Positions 27,001 to 35,336 of a stretch of 64,000 nucleotides of DNA are shown one piece after another. The DNA is from Fodinibacter sp963763015 (GTDB taxonomy: Bacteria; Actinomycetota; Actinomycetes; Actinomycetales; Dermatophilaceae): the NCBI GenBank assembly GCA_963763015.1, contig CAVXML010000009.1:124001-188000 (forward strand), given 5' to 3'. How positions within the stretch are numbered: the first letter of the stretch is position 1; each line of letters opens with the position of its first letter. The notes beneath the pieces are model-generated. The model saw only the letters and a list, made by a program, of their open reading frames with translations, was not told the origin of the DNA and searched no databases. The translations under genes and the position numbers were made by a program.

Positions 27001-28028
27001 ACAGCCTGCACGGCATGGGCAGCGGTGGGCTCGGGAGGCGTGGCCGGGTCACCCGTCGCGACCTGCTGCTGCACGTCGCCGAGCTCGAGCGGTGGGAGCG
27101 CGGGGGCGGTGCGCCGCCGCGCAGCAGCCGGCGGCGTGCCATCCCCACCATCGCCCCGCCCCGTGAGGGCGTGGAGCCGGGGGCCGACGTGCGGGAACAG
27201 GCCGCGGCCCAGTCGCAGGCGGCCCGCGAGGTCGTGCCGGCCGGCGAGCAGCCGACCCAGCTCACGCTCGACCTCGGCGACCGGCCCCGCCTCACCGCGG
27301 GGGCCGGGTTGCCCGAGCTCACCGGCCCGGAGCGGGTGCGTGCCGAGCTCGACGTCCTCGGGCTCGACGTGTCCGCGCACGTGGTCGAGTTCTACGGCCC
27401 GCTTCTCGACGCGCTCGGCGTCACCCGAAGCCGCGACCTCGTCGGCACCCGCAGCCGCAGCGAGGTGTGGGTCGCCGGGGTGAAGGTCGCGACCCAGACC
27501 CCGCCGGTGCGCTCCGGTCGCCGGGTCGTCTTCCTCACCCTCGACGACTCCACCGGCCCCGCGGACTGCACGTTCTTCGAGGACGTCCAGGGCCCCTACG
27601 CCGGCGTGGTCTTCCACTCCTGGCTCCTCCTCGTGCGGGGGATCCTGCGTCGTACGGGGGAGCGTGGGGTCTCGATCCGCGCGACCGGCGCCTGGGAGCT
27701 CGCGGCGCTCTGGGACGCGTGGCAGGTCGGCGGGCTCCCTGCCGTCCACGCGGCCGTCGACGCCGGCGAGGCCGAGGCCGTGGCCCGGTCGGAGGCGCTC
27801 GAGCAGGCGGCCCGCGAGCGCGACGCGCGCACCGGGCGCCGGGTCCTCGTCCACGCCTCGGGGTTCCGCCAGTCGCCCTACGCCGACATCCGGCCGCCCG
27901 GCGTGGACCCCCGCAGCGGCCGGGGCGCGCCCGGCGGCGACGGGATGCCGCTCGCCCCGCCGGCGGCGGCCGCCGCGCTGCCCTCGCGCAAGCTGTGGCA
28001 CGCGAGCCCCGGAAGCTCCGGACACTAG
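24036..28028 (+). CDS. dnaE2: Error-prone DNA polymerase III alpha subunit (DnaE2/ImuC type)
   Basis: Damage-induced translesion polymerase of 1330 aa. An N-terminal PHP domain starts FAHLHVASGFSMRYGAS. The Pol III palm has DIDVDVESARRTEI with the catalytic acidic residues, followed by MSQFDKDDVETLGFLKLDVLG and a helix-hairpin-helix region. An OB-fold and the C-terminal SRKLWHASPGSSG tail are characteristic of DnaE2. GAGGA overlaps the HEPN stop, eight bases before the ATG. It is longer than the usual 1050-1150 aa, mostly because of extra sequence inside the PHP region (about residues 75-200) and Ala/Gly-rich linkers. No imuA' or imuB gene is adjacent. Confidence 0.92.
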   Translation: MDGFAHLHVASGFSMRYGASMPEDLVERAAAHGQRALALTDRDGLYGAVRFATACGRAGIAPVLGVDLAVETAPQAALGAVGTGEDAGSRRPRTPVRGGAIVDPRRPRVTVLARGRGGGTAPGVGWAALCRLVTQTHLCGERGVPVTTPDLLARWSHPDSGRCAPGSRSIRAGADVPTSHESGAGVSGDRDPGPSRLLVLLGPDSDVGRAALAGRRDRARHLLTAWQALLPRDGLAVEVVLHGGPDGTPGCRSHAARLLALADAAGIPAVLTAAVRHAEPDQVRTVDLLDAARRLVVLDSRHLDRVTDAGHLASTAAMHATALEVTGGDSARADRLVAMTALVADECTQEPRHDLGIGAVHLPEAEVLGIPPGTDPMAVLAQRCRAAVGWRYPGAGEAEREVVLTRLDEELAVIDTLGYPTYFLTVAEVTDLIRERGVRVAARGSGAGSLVNHLLGISGVDPIRHRLLMERFCSPLRAELPDIDVDVESARRTEIYEAVLERFGGERVTCVSMMDTYKVRHAVRDVGAALGLPPVEVDEIAKAFPHIRAKDARHAIADLPELRSRGLDSPRLAVFFDLVEALDGLPRHIALHPCGIVLSNSGLLDRTPVEASWLGFPMSQFDKDDVETLGFLKLDVLGIRMQSAMAHAVAEVERVSGERIDLDDEARVPHDDPATYELIRTTRTLGMFQIESPGQRELVGKLGPSRFDDLIVDISLFRPGPVKSDMITPFLDSRHGWSERRFLHPSLVPALEETEGVVVFHEQVLLIVAETTGVTLAQADEVRRSMGTPQGQTDVEAWWRPAAKSRGYSAEDRDRIWEVLKSFASFGFCKAHAAAFALPTFHSAWLKTHHPAAFLAGVLTHDPGMYPKRLLLDDARAFGIPVLGLDVNASGDTYRIERVDVPDAGDPPDAGDVTSRDAAPDPEAGVPAWRRPHQPYGIRLSLADVKGISAAEVARVVAGQPYADLGDFWTRARASRPVTERLVLAGAFDSLHGMGSGGLGRRGRVTRRDLLLHVAELERWERGGGAPPRSSRRRAIPTIAPPREGVEPGADVREQAAAQSQAAREVVPAGEQPTQLTLDLGDRPRLTAGAGLPELTGPERVRAELDVLGLDVSAHVVEFYGPLLDALGVTRSRDLVGTRSRSEVWVAGVKVATQTPPVRSGRRVVFLTLDDSTGPADCTFFEDVQGPYAGVVFHSWLLLVRGILRRTGERGVSIRATGAWELAALWDAWQVGGLPAVHAAVDAGEAEAVARSEALEQAARERDARTGRRVLVHASGFRQSPYADIRPPGVDPRSGRGAPGGDGMPLAPPAAAAALPSRKLWHASPGSSGH

Positions 28029-28082
28029 GGTGGACGGCAGACCCCGCCCTCCCGCCGGACCGAGCGACTCCAGGAGACACCA

Positions 28083-28868
28083 GTGGCCGACGAGCGTGGC
28101 CGAGCTCGCCGCCCGGGCGGCCACCCGGGGCTGCGCACGGCCGCCGTCAAGGCCACTCTCGACGCTCACGCCGCCCGTCGCAGCGCCGACCTCGGCCGCC
28201 CGCTCCGGGTGCTCGACCTGGGTGGTGGCACCGGCGGGACGGCGGTCCCGCTCGCCGCGGCCGGGCACGACGTCACCGTCGTCGACCCCAGTCCCGACGC
28301 CCTGGCCTCCCTGCGCCGTCGGGCGGCCGAGGCCGGCACCTCCGAGCGGGTGCACCCGGTGCAGGGCGACACCGACAGCGTCGGCGAGCCGTCGGCCGAC
28401 GGCGCGCGGCCGGCATACGACCTGGTCTGCCTGCACGGCACCCTCGAGGTCGTCGACGACCCGGACACCGCACTGGCCAACGTCGCCGCCGTCCTCGCTC
28501 CGGGGGGGACCCTCTCGCTCGTCGTCGCGCAGCGCCTGCCGGCCGCGCTCGCCCGTGCCCTCGCCGGGCAGTTCGCCCGGGCCCGCGCCGTCCTCGAGCG
28601 CCCCGACGGGCGCTGGGGGGACGACGACCCCGCACCGCGCCGCTTCGACGAGCCCGAGGTGCTGCGCCTCCTGGGTGCCCACGGGCTCCGGGCCGTCGAC
28701 AGCCACGGAGTGCGCATCTTCAGCGACCTCGTCCCGTCGGCGCTCGTCGACTCCGAGGCCGACCGCACCGCGCTCACCGAGCTCGAGGAGGTCGCGAGCC
28801 ACCACCCCGACCACCCGCTCCTCGGGGCGCTCGGCAGCGTGCGGCACGTCCTCGCCGTCCGGGACTGA
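28083..28868 (+). CDS. Class I SAM-dependent methyltransferase
   Basis: A 261-aa protein with the Rossmann SAM motif VLDLGGGTGGTAVPLAAAGHDVTVVDPSPDAL (about residues 40-75) and a downstream HGTLEVVDDPDTALANVAAVLAPGGTLSLVV motif, typical of UbiE/SmtA-like enzymes. AGGAGA lies five bases before the GTG. A CACTAGGGT segment in the 54-bp gap after dnaE2 could be a separate -10. The substrate is unknown. Its place between dnaE2 and dinB does not by itself imply a DNA-repair role. Confidence 0.85.
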   Translation: MADERGRARRPGGHPGLRTAAVKATLDAHAARRSADLGRPLRVLDLGGGTGGTAVPLAAAGHDVTVVDPSPDALASLRRRAAEAGTSERVHPVQGDTDSVGEPSADGARPAYDLVCLHGTLEVVDDPDTALANVAAVLAPGGTLSLVVAQRLPAALARALAGQFARARAVLERPDGRWGDDDPAPRRFDEPEVLRLLGAHGLRAVDSHGVRIFSDLVPSALVDSEADRTALTELEEVASHHPDHPLLGALGSVRHVLAVRD

Positions 28869-28886
28869 CGCCGCACGAGGTCACCG

Positions 28887-30143
28887 ATGAGCCGCCGCCA
28901 GTACGCCCTCCCCGCGCGGGGCTCCTCCGAGCCGCCCGACGACACCGGCTGCACCGTCCTGCACGTCGACATGGACGCCTTCTACGCCTCCGCGACGCTG
29001 CTCTCCCACCCCGAGCTCGTCGGCACCCCGGTCATCATCGGGGGCGGCACCCGGGGGGTGGTGCTGTCGGCGACCTATGAGGCGCGCCGGTTCGGCGTCA
29101 CCTCGGCGATGCCGATGGCGCGGGCCCGCCGCCTCTGCCCGCAGGCCACCGTGCTGCCCCCGCAGCACGCCCTCTACAGCACCATCTCGGATGCCGTGAT
29201 GGAGATCTTCCGCTCGGTGACCCCCGTGGTCGAGCCGCTCTCGCTCGACGAGGCGTTCCTCGACGTCTCCGGTGCGGTGCGCCTGCTGGGCAGCCCGGCG
29301 ACGATCGGCCAGCACATCCGCGACACGGTGCACGACGAGCAGGGCATCACGTGCTCCGTGGGGGTGGCGCCGAGCAAGTTCGTCGCCAAGCTCGCCTCCG
29401 GTCTCGCCAAGCCGGACGGGATGGTCGTCGTCCCGCGCGACGAGGTCGTGCCGTTCGTCCAGCAGCTCCCGGTGGGGGCCCTGTGGGGCGTGGGGGAGCG
29501 GACCGAGGAGGCGCTGGTCCGGCTGGGTCTGCGCACGGTCGCCGACATCGCCCACACGCCGCTCGCCACCCTGGTGCGCGGTCTCGGCGAGGCGTCCGGT
29601 CGCCACCTGCACGAGCTGTCGTGGGGGCGGGACCCCCGCCCGGTCGAGCGGGAGCAGCGCGAGAAGAGCATCGGCAGCGACGAGACCTTCGAGTACGACA
29701 TCGACGACGCCGCCGAGATCCACCGCCACCTCCTCGGACTCAGCGAGCGCACGGCGGCCCGGATGCGCGCCGCAGGGCTCACCGGACGCACGGTCACCCT
29801 CAAGGTGAGGTTCAGCGACTTCACGACGATCACCCGGTCGCGGACCCTGCGCGAGCCGACCGACAGCGGCCGCACGGTCCACGACGCGGCCGTGGGTCTG
29901 TTCGACGCCCTCGGGCTCCAACGGGCGAGGATCCGGCTCGTCGGGGTGCGCCTCGAGAAGCTCGTCGAGGCCGAGCGCGCACCGATCCAGGGCGTCATCG
30001 GAGAGCCCGAGCACGGCTGGCGGGACGCCGACCGGGCAGTCGACCGAGCCCGCTCGCGGTTCGGGTCGGGGGCCGTTCGACCCGCGAGTCTCGTTCAACG
30101 TGACACATCGGCTTCCGTGCGGCCACCGCGGGACCTATCCTGA
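28887..30143 (+). CDS. dinB: DNA polymerase IV (Y family)
   Basis: A 418-aa translesion polymerase. Active-site motifs are intact: VDMDAFYASA (first metal Asp) and SLDEAFLDVSG (second Asp/Glu), followed by CSVGVAPSKFVAKLAS and the little-finger domain with REKSIGSDETFEYDID. This makes it a true DinB rather than a catalytically dead ImuB. GAGG lies seven bases before the ATG. No LexA box precedes it, so its regulation may differ from that of the dnaE2 cassette. Confidence 0.95.
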   Translation: MSRRQYALPARGSSEPPDDTGCTVLHVDMDAFYASATLLSHPELVGTPVIIGGGTRGVVLSATYEARRFGVTSAMPMARARRLCPQATVLPPQHALYSTISDAVMEIFRSVTPVVEPLSLDEAFLDVSGAVRLLGSPATIGQHIRDTVHDEQGITCSVGVAPSKFVAKLASGLAKPDGMVVVPRDEVVPFVQQLPVGALWGVGERTEEALVRLGLRTVADIAHTPLATLVRGLGEASGRHLHELSWGRDPRPVEREQREKSIGSDETFEYDIDDAAEIHRHLLGLSERTAARMRAAGLTGRTVTLKVRFSDFTTITRSRTLREPTDSGRTVHDAAVGLFDALGLQRARIRLVGVRLEKLVEAERAPIQGVIGEPEHGWRDADRAVDRARSRFGSGAVRPASLVQRDTSASVRPPRDLS

Positions 30144-30203
30144 GGTCTCAGGGACAACGTGGGACGTCCGCCCCGGACGTTCCGACCGACCACGGGAGGA
30201 TCC

Positions 30204-30593
30204 GTGCCCCTCTCAGACCACGAGCAGAAGATGCTCGAACAGATGGAGCAGGCGCTCGCTGCCGAGGACCCCAAGTTCGCCTCGCAGATGCAGGGCAGCT
30301 CGCTCGCGTCGCTGCAGCGCCGACGGTGGGTCATCGGTGCCGTCGGCGTACTGGCCGGTCTGGGTCTGGTGCTCGTGGGTGTCAACACCACGATGTGGGT
30401 CGGAGCGGCCGGGTTCGCCGTCATGGTCGCCTCCGCCGTCTTCGCCGCCACGCCCCCGCGCAAGGCCAGGATGGGTGTCGTGCGAGCCGACGGGAGCACC
30501 CAGGCGCGCCGGGGCTCCTCGCGCCGGAAGGGTCAGCGCTCCTTCATGGATCGCCTCGACGAGCGCTGGGAACGGCGCGAGAACAACCCCTGA
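30204..30593 (+). CDS. DUF3040 membrane protein
   Basis: A 129-aa protein with the family start PLSDHEQKMLEQMEQALAAEDPKFAS, two predicted membrane helices (WVIGAVGVLAGLGLVLVGV and WVGAAGFAVMVASAVFA) and a basic tail. GGGAGGA precedes the GTG. DUF3040 proteins are actinomycete-specific, small and uncharacterised, and are often found near dinB. Confidence 0.9.
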   Translation: MPLSDHEQKMLEQMEQALAAEDPKFASQMQGSSLASLQRRRWVIGAVGVLAGLGLVLVGVNTTMWVGAAGFAVMVASAVFAATPPRKARMGVVRADGSTQARRGSSRRKGQRSFMDRLDERWERRENNP

Positions 30594-30624
30594 CCCACCC
30601 GCTCCGGAGGGCGCCCGGCCGCGC

Positions 30625-31119
30625 TCAGGAGGCGATGACCCCCGCCACGTAGAGCGCGGCGATGCCGAGACCCGCCATGAGCTCGATGCCGACGCTCTGG
30701 AGCACCCCCACGAGGGCGTGCTTCGTCCGTACCCAGGCCTGGCTGCGGTCGCTGCTGCGGCCCAGCTCCACGACGAAGATCCCGAGCACGAAGCCCACGA
30801 CGGCGCCCACGACGGGGATGACGAACATCCCGACGATCCCGCAGACCACCGCGAGCGCCAGCGTCGAGGTCTGGACGCCCCGTTCCCGCATCCGCCGCCC
30901 GGGCACGAGGTACTGGAGGCCGAAGCCGGCGACCGCCACCACCACGCTGGCGGCGAAGATCCCCCACGCGAGCGCCGTTCCCTCCATGAGGGCCCAGAGA
31001 AGGACCCCCCCGAGGACGAGGAGCAGGCCCGGAAGAACGGGCAGGACGATGCCGACGAGCCCGGCGAGGATGAGGAGCGGGGGGACGATGCCGCCGACGT
31101 CGTCGGCCAGGGTGTCCAC
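30625..31119 (-). CDS. DUF456 membrane protein
   Basis: A 164-aa protein with four or five hydrophobic segments and the glycine-rich PPLLILAGLVGIVLPVLPGLLLVLGGVLLWAL start typical of DUF456. Its GTG is two bases after the stop of the DUF7455 gene, so the two form an operon. Function unknown. It converges on the DUF3040 gene across a 31-bp gap with no visible terminator. Confidence 0.88.
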   Translation of the reverse strand: MDTLADDVGGIVPPLLILAGLVGIVLPVLPGLLLVLGGVLLWALMEGTALAWGIFAASVVVAVAGFGLQYLVPGRRMRERGVQTSTLALAVVCGIVGMFVIPVVGAVVGFVLGIFVVELGRSSDRSQAWVRTKHALVGVLQSVGIELMAGLGIAALYVAGVIAS

Positions 31120-31121
31120 CC

Positions 31122-31340
31122 TCAGTCGGTCGTGGCGCCGACCGTGGGGGGCTCCATGAGGCGGTCGCTCTCGTCGTGGATCTCGGCGAGGCCGACGAGG
31201 GCGGGGATGTGCTTGCGGCCGTGGTGCGCGCAGAAGAGCAGCTCACCGCCGGCGTGGAGGGTGGCGCGGATGTAGGCCTGGGCGTTGCAGCGGTCGCAGC
31301 GGTCCGCGGCGGTCAGGGCTGGTGCCAGTGCGGCGTTCAC
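31122..31340 (-). CDS. DUF7455 small zinc-ribbon-like protein
   Basis: A 72-aa protein with CDRCNAQAY and a second segment LLFCAHHGRKH, together a likely metal-binding knuckle. GAGGAGG lies six bases before the GTG at 31340, fixing this start although the frame is open further upstream. Genes of this family sit divergently beside the parE gene in many actinomycetes; the role is unknown. Confidence 0.85.
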   Translation of the reverse strand: MNAALAPALTAADRCDRCNAQAYIRATLHAGGELLFCAHHGRKHIPALVGLAEIHDESDRLMEPPTVGATTD

Positions 31341-31601
31341 GTCGGCCTCCTCGGCTCGCGGTTCTGCGTCGGTCAGGGATCGCCGCCAGGTGCGGCGGCG
31401 AGCGTTGCAACAGTCAAGCACGCCGGATGCTTCCCCTTGGACACCGCGGTGCCGTGTGGCCCGGGTCATGTCCGGATCGTGACCTCGCCGTGACGCCTCC
31501 GCGACCCGTGGTCCCGTGCACCAGCCTGCGGCGGCAGCGCGACCGGGGGCCGACGGTGCGCCTGTCGGGGCCCGTCGGGCGCGGCGGCTAGCCTGCATGG
31601 C
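31341..31601. promoter_or_regulatory. Divergent promoter region between DUF7455 and parE
   Basis: A gene-free stretch of 261 bp. On the plus strand TAGCCT at 31589-31594 sits seven bases before the parE GTG, so that transcript is probably leaderless. On the minus strand a TTGACT (about 31,416-31,421) could be a -35 element for the DUF7455-DUF456 pair, without a convincing -10. Confidence 0.55.
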
Positions 31602-33728
31602 GTGCCGACGACCGCTGCGAAGAAGACCGCGACGAGCAAGTCCGCGTCCGAGTACACCGCGCACCACCTCCAGGTGCTGGAAGGGCTGGAGGCGGTGCGC
31701 AAGCGCCCCGGCATGTACATCGGGTCCACCGACTCCCGCGGCGTCATGCACTGCCTCTGGGAGATCATCGACAACGCCGTCGACGAGGCCCTCGGCGGCC
31801 ACTGCGACCGCATCGAGGTACTGCTCCTCGCCGACGGGTCGGTCGAGGTCCGCGACAACGGCCGTGGTGTCCCGGTCGACATCGAGCCCCGCACCGGCCT
31901 GACCGGGGTCGAGCTGGTCTACACCCGCCTGCACGCGGGCGGGAAGTTCGGCGGCGGCTCGTACACGGCATCCGGGGGTCTGCACGGCGTGGGCGCCTCG
32001 GTCGTCAACGCCCTGTCATCACGGCTCGACGTGGAGGTCGACCGCGGAGGCAGGACCTACGCGATGAGCTTCCGGCGGGGGGAGCCCGGCTCCTTCTCCG
32101 ACGTCGCCGGCGCCAAGGGGACCAAGGACCCGGAGCACGCGTTCACCCCGTACGTCGACATCAGTGAGCTCGAGGTCATCGGCACCGTCCGGCGTGGCGT
32201 GACCGGCACGCGGGTGCGCTACTGGGCCGACCCGCAGATCTTCCTGCGCGACGCGACCTTCGACGTCGAGGGCCTTCTTGCCCGGGCCCGCCAGACCTCG
32301 TTCCTCGTCCCCGGCCTCACGATCGTCATCCGCGACGAGCGCGGCGAGGTGCCCACCGAGGAGGTCTTCCTCCACGACGGTGGCATCTCGGAGTTCTGCG
32401 AGTTCCTCGCCCCCGACCCACCGGTCACCGACGTGTGGCGGCTCCAGGGCAGCGGCACGTTCACCGAGACCGTGCCGGTGCTCGATGCCAAGGGCCACAT
32501 GACCCCGACCGAGGTCGAGCGGGAGTGCGGCGTCGACGTCGCGGTGCGCTGGGGGACCGGGTACGACACCAGGGTGTCGTCCTTCGTCAACATCATCGCG
32601 ACGCCCAAGGGCGGCACGCACCTCGCGGGGTTCGAGCAGGCGCTCGTCAAGGTCCTCCGCCGGCAGCTCGAGCTCAACGCCCGGCGGCTCAAGGTCGGCA
32701 CCGACCGGCTCGAGAAGGACGACGTGCTGGCCGGGCTCACCGCGGTCGTCACCGTCCGGCTGGCCGAGCCGCAGTTCGAGGGTCAGACCAAGGAGGTCCT
32801 CGGCACCAACGCGGTCCGGGCGATCGTGGCCCGTGTCGTCGAGACGGAGCTCACCGAGCGGCTCACGTCGACCAGGCGGGGCGAGAAGCAGCAGGCCGCC
32901 GTCCTGCTCGAGAAGGTCACCTCCGAGATGAAGTCGCGGATCAGCGCGCGGCTGCACAAGGAGACCCAGCGCCGCAAGACCGCGCTGGAGTCCTCGTCAC
33001 TGCCGGCCAAGCTCGCCGACTGCCGCAGCACCGACGTCGATCGCACCGAGCTGTTCATCGTCGAGGGGGACAGCGCGCTCGGCACCGCGAAGCTGGCCCG
33101 CAGCAGCGACCACCAGGCACTCCTGCCCATCCGGGGCAAGATCCTCAACGTCCAGAAGGCCTCCGTCACCGACATGCTCGGCAACGCCGAGTGCGCGGCC
33201 ATCATCCAGGTCATCGGTGCGGGGTCGGGGCGCACCTTCGACCTCGAGGCAGCCCGGTACGGCAAGGTCATCATCATGACCGACGCCGACGTCGACGGCG
33301 CCCACATCCGCACGCTGCTGCTCACCCTCTTCTTCCGGTACATGCGCCCGCTCGTCGAGGCCGGGCGGGTCTACGCGGCGGTGCCTCCCCTGCACCGCAT
33401 CGAGGTGGTCAACCCGGGGTCGAAGCCGAACGAGGTCGTCTACACCTACTCCGAGGCCGAGATGCGGCGGACGATGGCGTCGGTGACCAAGCGGGGCCGC
33501 ACCGTCAAGCCGATCCAGCGCTACAAGGGCCTGGGCGAGATGGATGCCGACCAGCTTGCCGAGACGACCATGGACCCCCGGCACCGCACCCTGCGCAAGG
33601 TCACCGCCGCCGACCTCGAACGGGCCGCCGGGGTGTTCGAGCTGCTCATGGGAGGCGACGTCGGCCCCCGCAAGGACTTCATCATCGACTCCGCCCACGC
33701 GCTGGACCCCGAGCGCATCGACGCCTGA
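31602..33728 (+). CDS. parE: Type IIA topoisomerase ATPase subunit (topoisomerase IV ParE)
   Basis: A 708-aa ATP-driven subunit that partners ParC to decatenate DNA. GHKL ATPase motifs: EIIDNAVDEAL, DNGRGVPVD and the ATP lid GGKFGGGSYTASGGLHGVGASVVNAL. Toprim domain: EGDSALGTAK and DADVDGAHIRTLLLTLFFRYM. A GyrB-type C-terminal tail (YKGLGEMDADQLAETTMDP) follows. The GTG start lies seven bases after TAGCCT with no ribosome binding site. Distinguishing ParE from GyrB relies on the ParC-like gene 6 kb away and on overall length; gyrBA proper is expected elsewhere. Confidence 0.9.
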   Translation: MPTTAAKKTATSKSASEYTAHHLQVLEGLEAVRKRPGMYIGSTDSRGVMHCLWEIIDNAVDEALGGHCDRIEVLLLADGSVEVRDNGRGVPVDIEPRTGLTGVELVYTRLHAGGKFGGGSYTASGGLHGVGASVVNALSSRLDVEVDRGGRTYAMSFRRGEPGSFSDVAGAKGTKDPEHAFTPYVDISELEVIGTVRRGVTGTRVRYWADPQIFLRDATFDVEGLLARARQTSFLVPGLTIVIRDERGEVPTEEVFLHDGGISEFCEFLAPDPPVTDVWRLQGSGTFTETVPVLDAKGHMTPTEVERECGVDVAVRWGTGYDTRVSSFVNIIATPKGGTHLAGFEQALVKVLRRQLELNARRLKVGTDRLEKDDVLAGLTAVVTVRLAEPQFEGQTKEVLGTNAVRAIVARVVETELTERLTSTRRGEKQQAAVLLEKVTSEMKSRISARLHKETQRRKTALESSSLPAKLADCRSTDVDRTELFIVEGDSALGTAKLARSSDHQALLPIRGKILNVQKASVTDMLGNAECAAIIQVIGAGSGRTFDLEAARYGKVIIMTDADVDGAHIRTLLLTLFFRYMRPLVEAGRVYAAVPPLHRIEVVNPGSKPNEVVYTYSEAEMRRTMASVTKRGRTVKPIQRYKGLGEMDADQLAETTMDPRHRTLRKVTAADLERAAGVFELLMGGDVGPRKDFIIDSAHALDPERIDA

Positions 33729-33845
33729 CTCGCAGGCCTCCAGGGTGCCGTCCACGTCGCCTCGCCGCTAGCCTGAGGACCCACAGCAGGAGCGGCCGTG
33801 GCGGTCCGCGCGGGCGTTCCGGCCACCCGGAGTGGGGAGGGCGCC

Positions 33846-35336
33846 ATGGACACAGCCATCGAGCAGGACCGGGAGCGTGCGCGGGGCGAGGAGCCCACCG
33901 AGCTGAAGCGGGCGATCGGTCCCCGGCTGCTCCTCCTCTTCATCGTGGGCGACATCCTCGGCACCGGCGTCTACTCGCTCACCGGGCGGGTCGCGAGCGA
34001 GGTGGGGGGCGCGGCCTGGGCGCCTTTCATCGTCGCGTTCGCCATCGCGCTCGTCACGGCGTTCAGCTACCTCGAGCTCGTCACGAAGTACCCGCGGGCG
34101 GCAGGGGCGGCGCTCTACACGCACAAGGCGTTCGGCATCCACTTCGTGACCTTCCTCGTCGCGTTCACCGTGATGAGCTCCGGGATCACCTCGGCCTCCA
34201 CGGCCTCCCGCGCCTTCGCCGCGAACCTCGCCGACGGCTTCGGCCTCGACGCCGAGAACAGCAACCTCGTGCTCGTCATCGCCCTCGCCTTCATGCTCCT
34301 CGTCGCGGCGGTCAACTTCCGTGGTGTGGGGGAGAGCGTCAAGGCGAACGTCGTGCTCACTCTCGTCGAGCTGTCCGGACTGCTCCTCGTCATCCTCGTC
34401 GGCATCTACGCGGCGAGCGCCGGCCGGGCGGACTTCTCCCGGGTCACGATGTTCGACACCGCCGGTGACAAGACCACCTTCCTCGCGATCACGGCAGCCA
34501 CCTCGTTGGCGTTCTTCGCGATGGTCGGCTTCGAGGATGCCGTGAACATGGCCGAGGAGTGCCAGGACCCGGTGCACAACTTCCCCAGGATGATGCTTGG
34601 CGGCATCGGGCTCACCGGGCTGATCTACGTCCTCGTCGCCATCGTGGCCGTGGCGCTTGTCCCGGTCGGTGAGCTCGGCGAGGGCGACACCCCCCTGACG
34701 AAGGTTGTCACCGCGGGCCTCCCGGACTTCCCGATAGGCGACATCATGCCCTTCATCGCGATGTTCGCCGTGGCCAACTCGGCGCTCATCAACATGCTCA
34801 TGGCAAGCCGCCTCATCTACGGCATGGCCCGACAGGACGTCCTTCCGCCGGCCCTCGGCTGGGTGCATCCGGGGCGACGGACACCGTGGGTGGCGATCAT
34901 CTTCACGACGGCGGTCGCCTTCGGTCTCATCTACTACGTCAGCAAGAGCGAGAGCGAGGTGGTCCCCGCGCTGGGCGGGACGACGGCGCTGCTTCTGCTG
35001 GGCGTCTTCACCATCGTCAACATCGTCGTCCTCGTCCTTCGCCGGGACGAGATCAACCGCAAGCACTTCCGGACCCCCACCGTGCTCCCGGTCATCGGAG
35101 CGCTGGCCTGCTTCTACTTCACCCTTCCGGTGACGGGGCGGGACCCGATCCAGTACACGATCGCGGCCTGGCTGCTCGGCATCGGGGTCGTCCTGTGGGC
35201 GCTGACCTGGGCGGCCAACCGGGCGTTCTTCGGGAAGAAGACCTACTTGCGCGAGCCCGAGGAGCTCGCTTCCGGCACCCCGGCGGAGGAAGACCGGCCA
35301 GCGGGATCGCCCCCGCGGCACGGACCGATCAACTGA
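33846..35336 (+). CDS. APC-family amino acid permease
   Basis: A 496-aa transporter with about 12 hydrophobic helices, starting LKRAIGPRLLLLFIVGDILGTGVYSLTG (the helix-1 GxG substrate loop). Amino acids or related compounds are likely substrates. The ATG at 33846 has GGGAGGG upstream. A GTG at 33798 with AGGAG is also possible and would add 16 residues. TAGCCT at 33769-33774 is a candidate -10. The 3' end overlaps the convergent LacI regulator gene by 8 bp. Confidence 0.85.
   Translation: MDTAIEQDRERARGEEPTELKRAIGPRLLLLFIVGDILGTGVYSLTGRVASEVGGAAWAPFIVAFAIALVTAFSYLELVTKYPRAAGAALYTHKAFGIHFVTFLVAFTVMSSGITSASTASRAFAANLADGFGLDAENSNLVLVIALAFMLLVAAVNFRGVGESVKANVVLTLVELSGLLLVILVGIYAASAGRADFSRVTMFDTAGDKTTFLAITAATSLAFFAMVGFEDAVNMAEECQDPVHNFPRMMLGGIGLTGLIYVLVAIVAVALVPVGELGEGDTPLTKVVTAGLPDFPIGDIMPFIAMFAVANSALINMLMASRLIYGMARQDVLPPALGWVHPGRRTPWVAIIFTTAVAFGLIYYVSKSESEVVPALGGTTALLLLGVFTIVNIVVLVLRRDEINRKHFRTPTVLPVIGALACFYFTLPVTGRDPIQYTIAAWLLGIGVVLWALTWAANRAFFGKKTYLREPEELASGTPAEEDRPAGSPPRHGPIN

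Noticed and set aside
30594..30624. Terminator between DUF3040 and DUF456 genes
   Set aside because: The 31-bp gap shows no stem with a T-tract.
33769..33774. TAGCCT as proof of a leaderless transcript for the APC permease
   Set aside because: The next in-frame starts are 24 and 72 bases away and both have ribosome binding sites, so it would be an ordinary leader.
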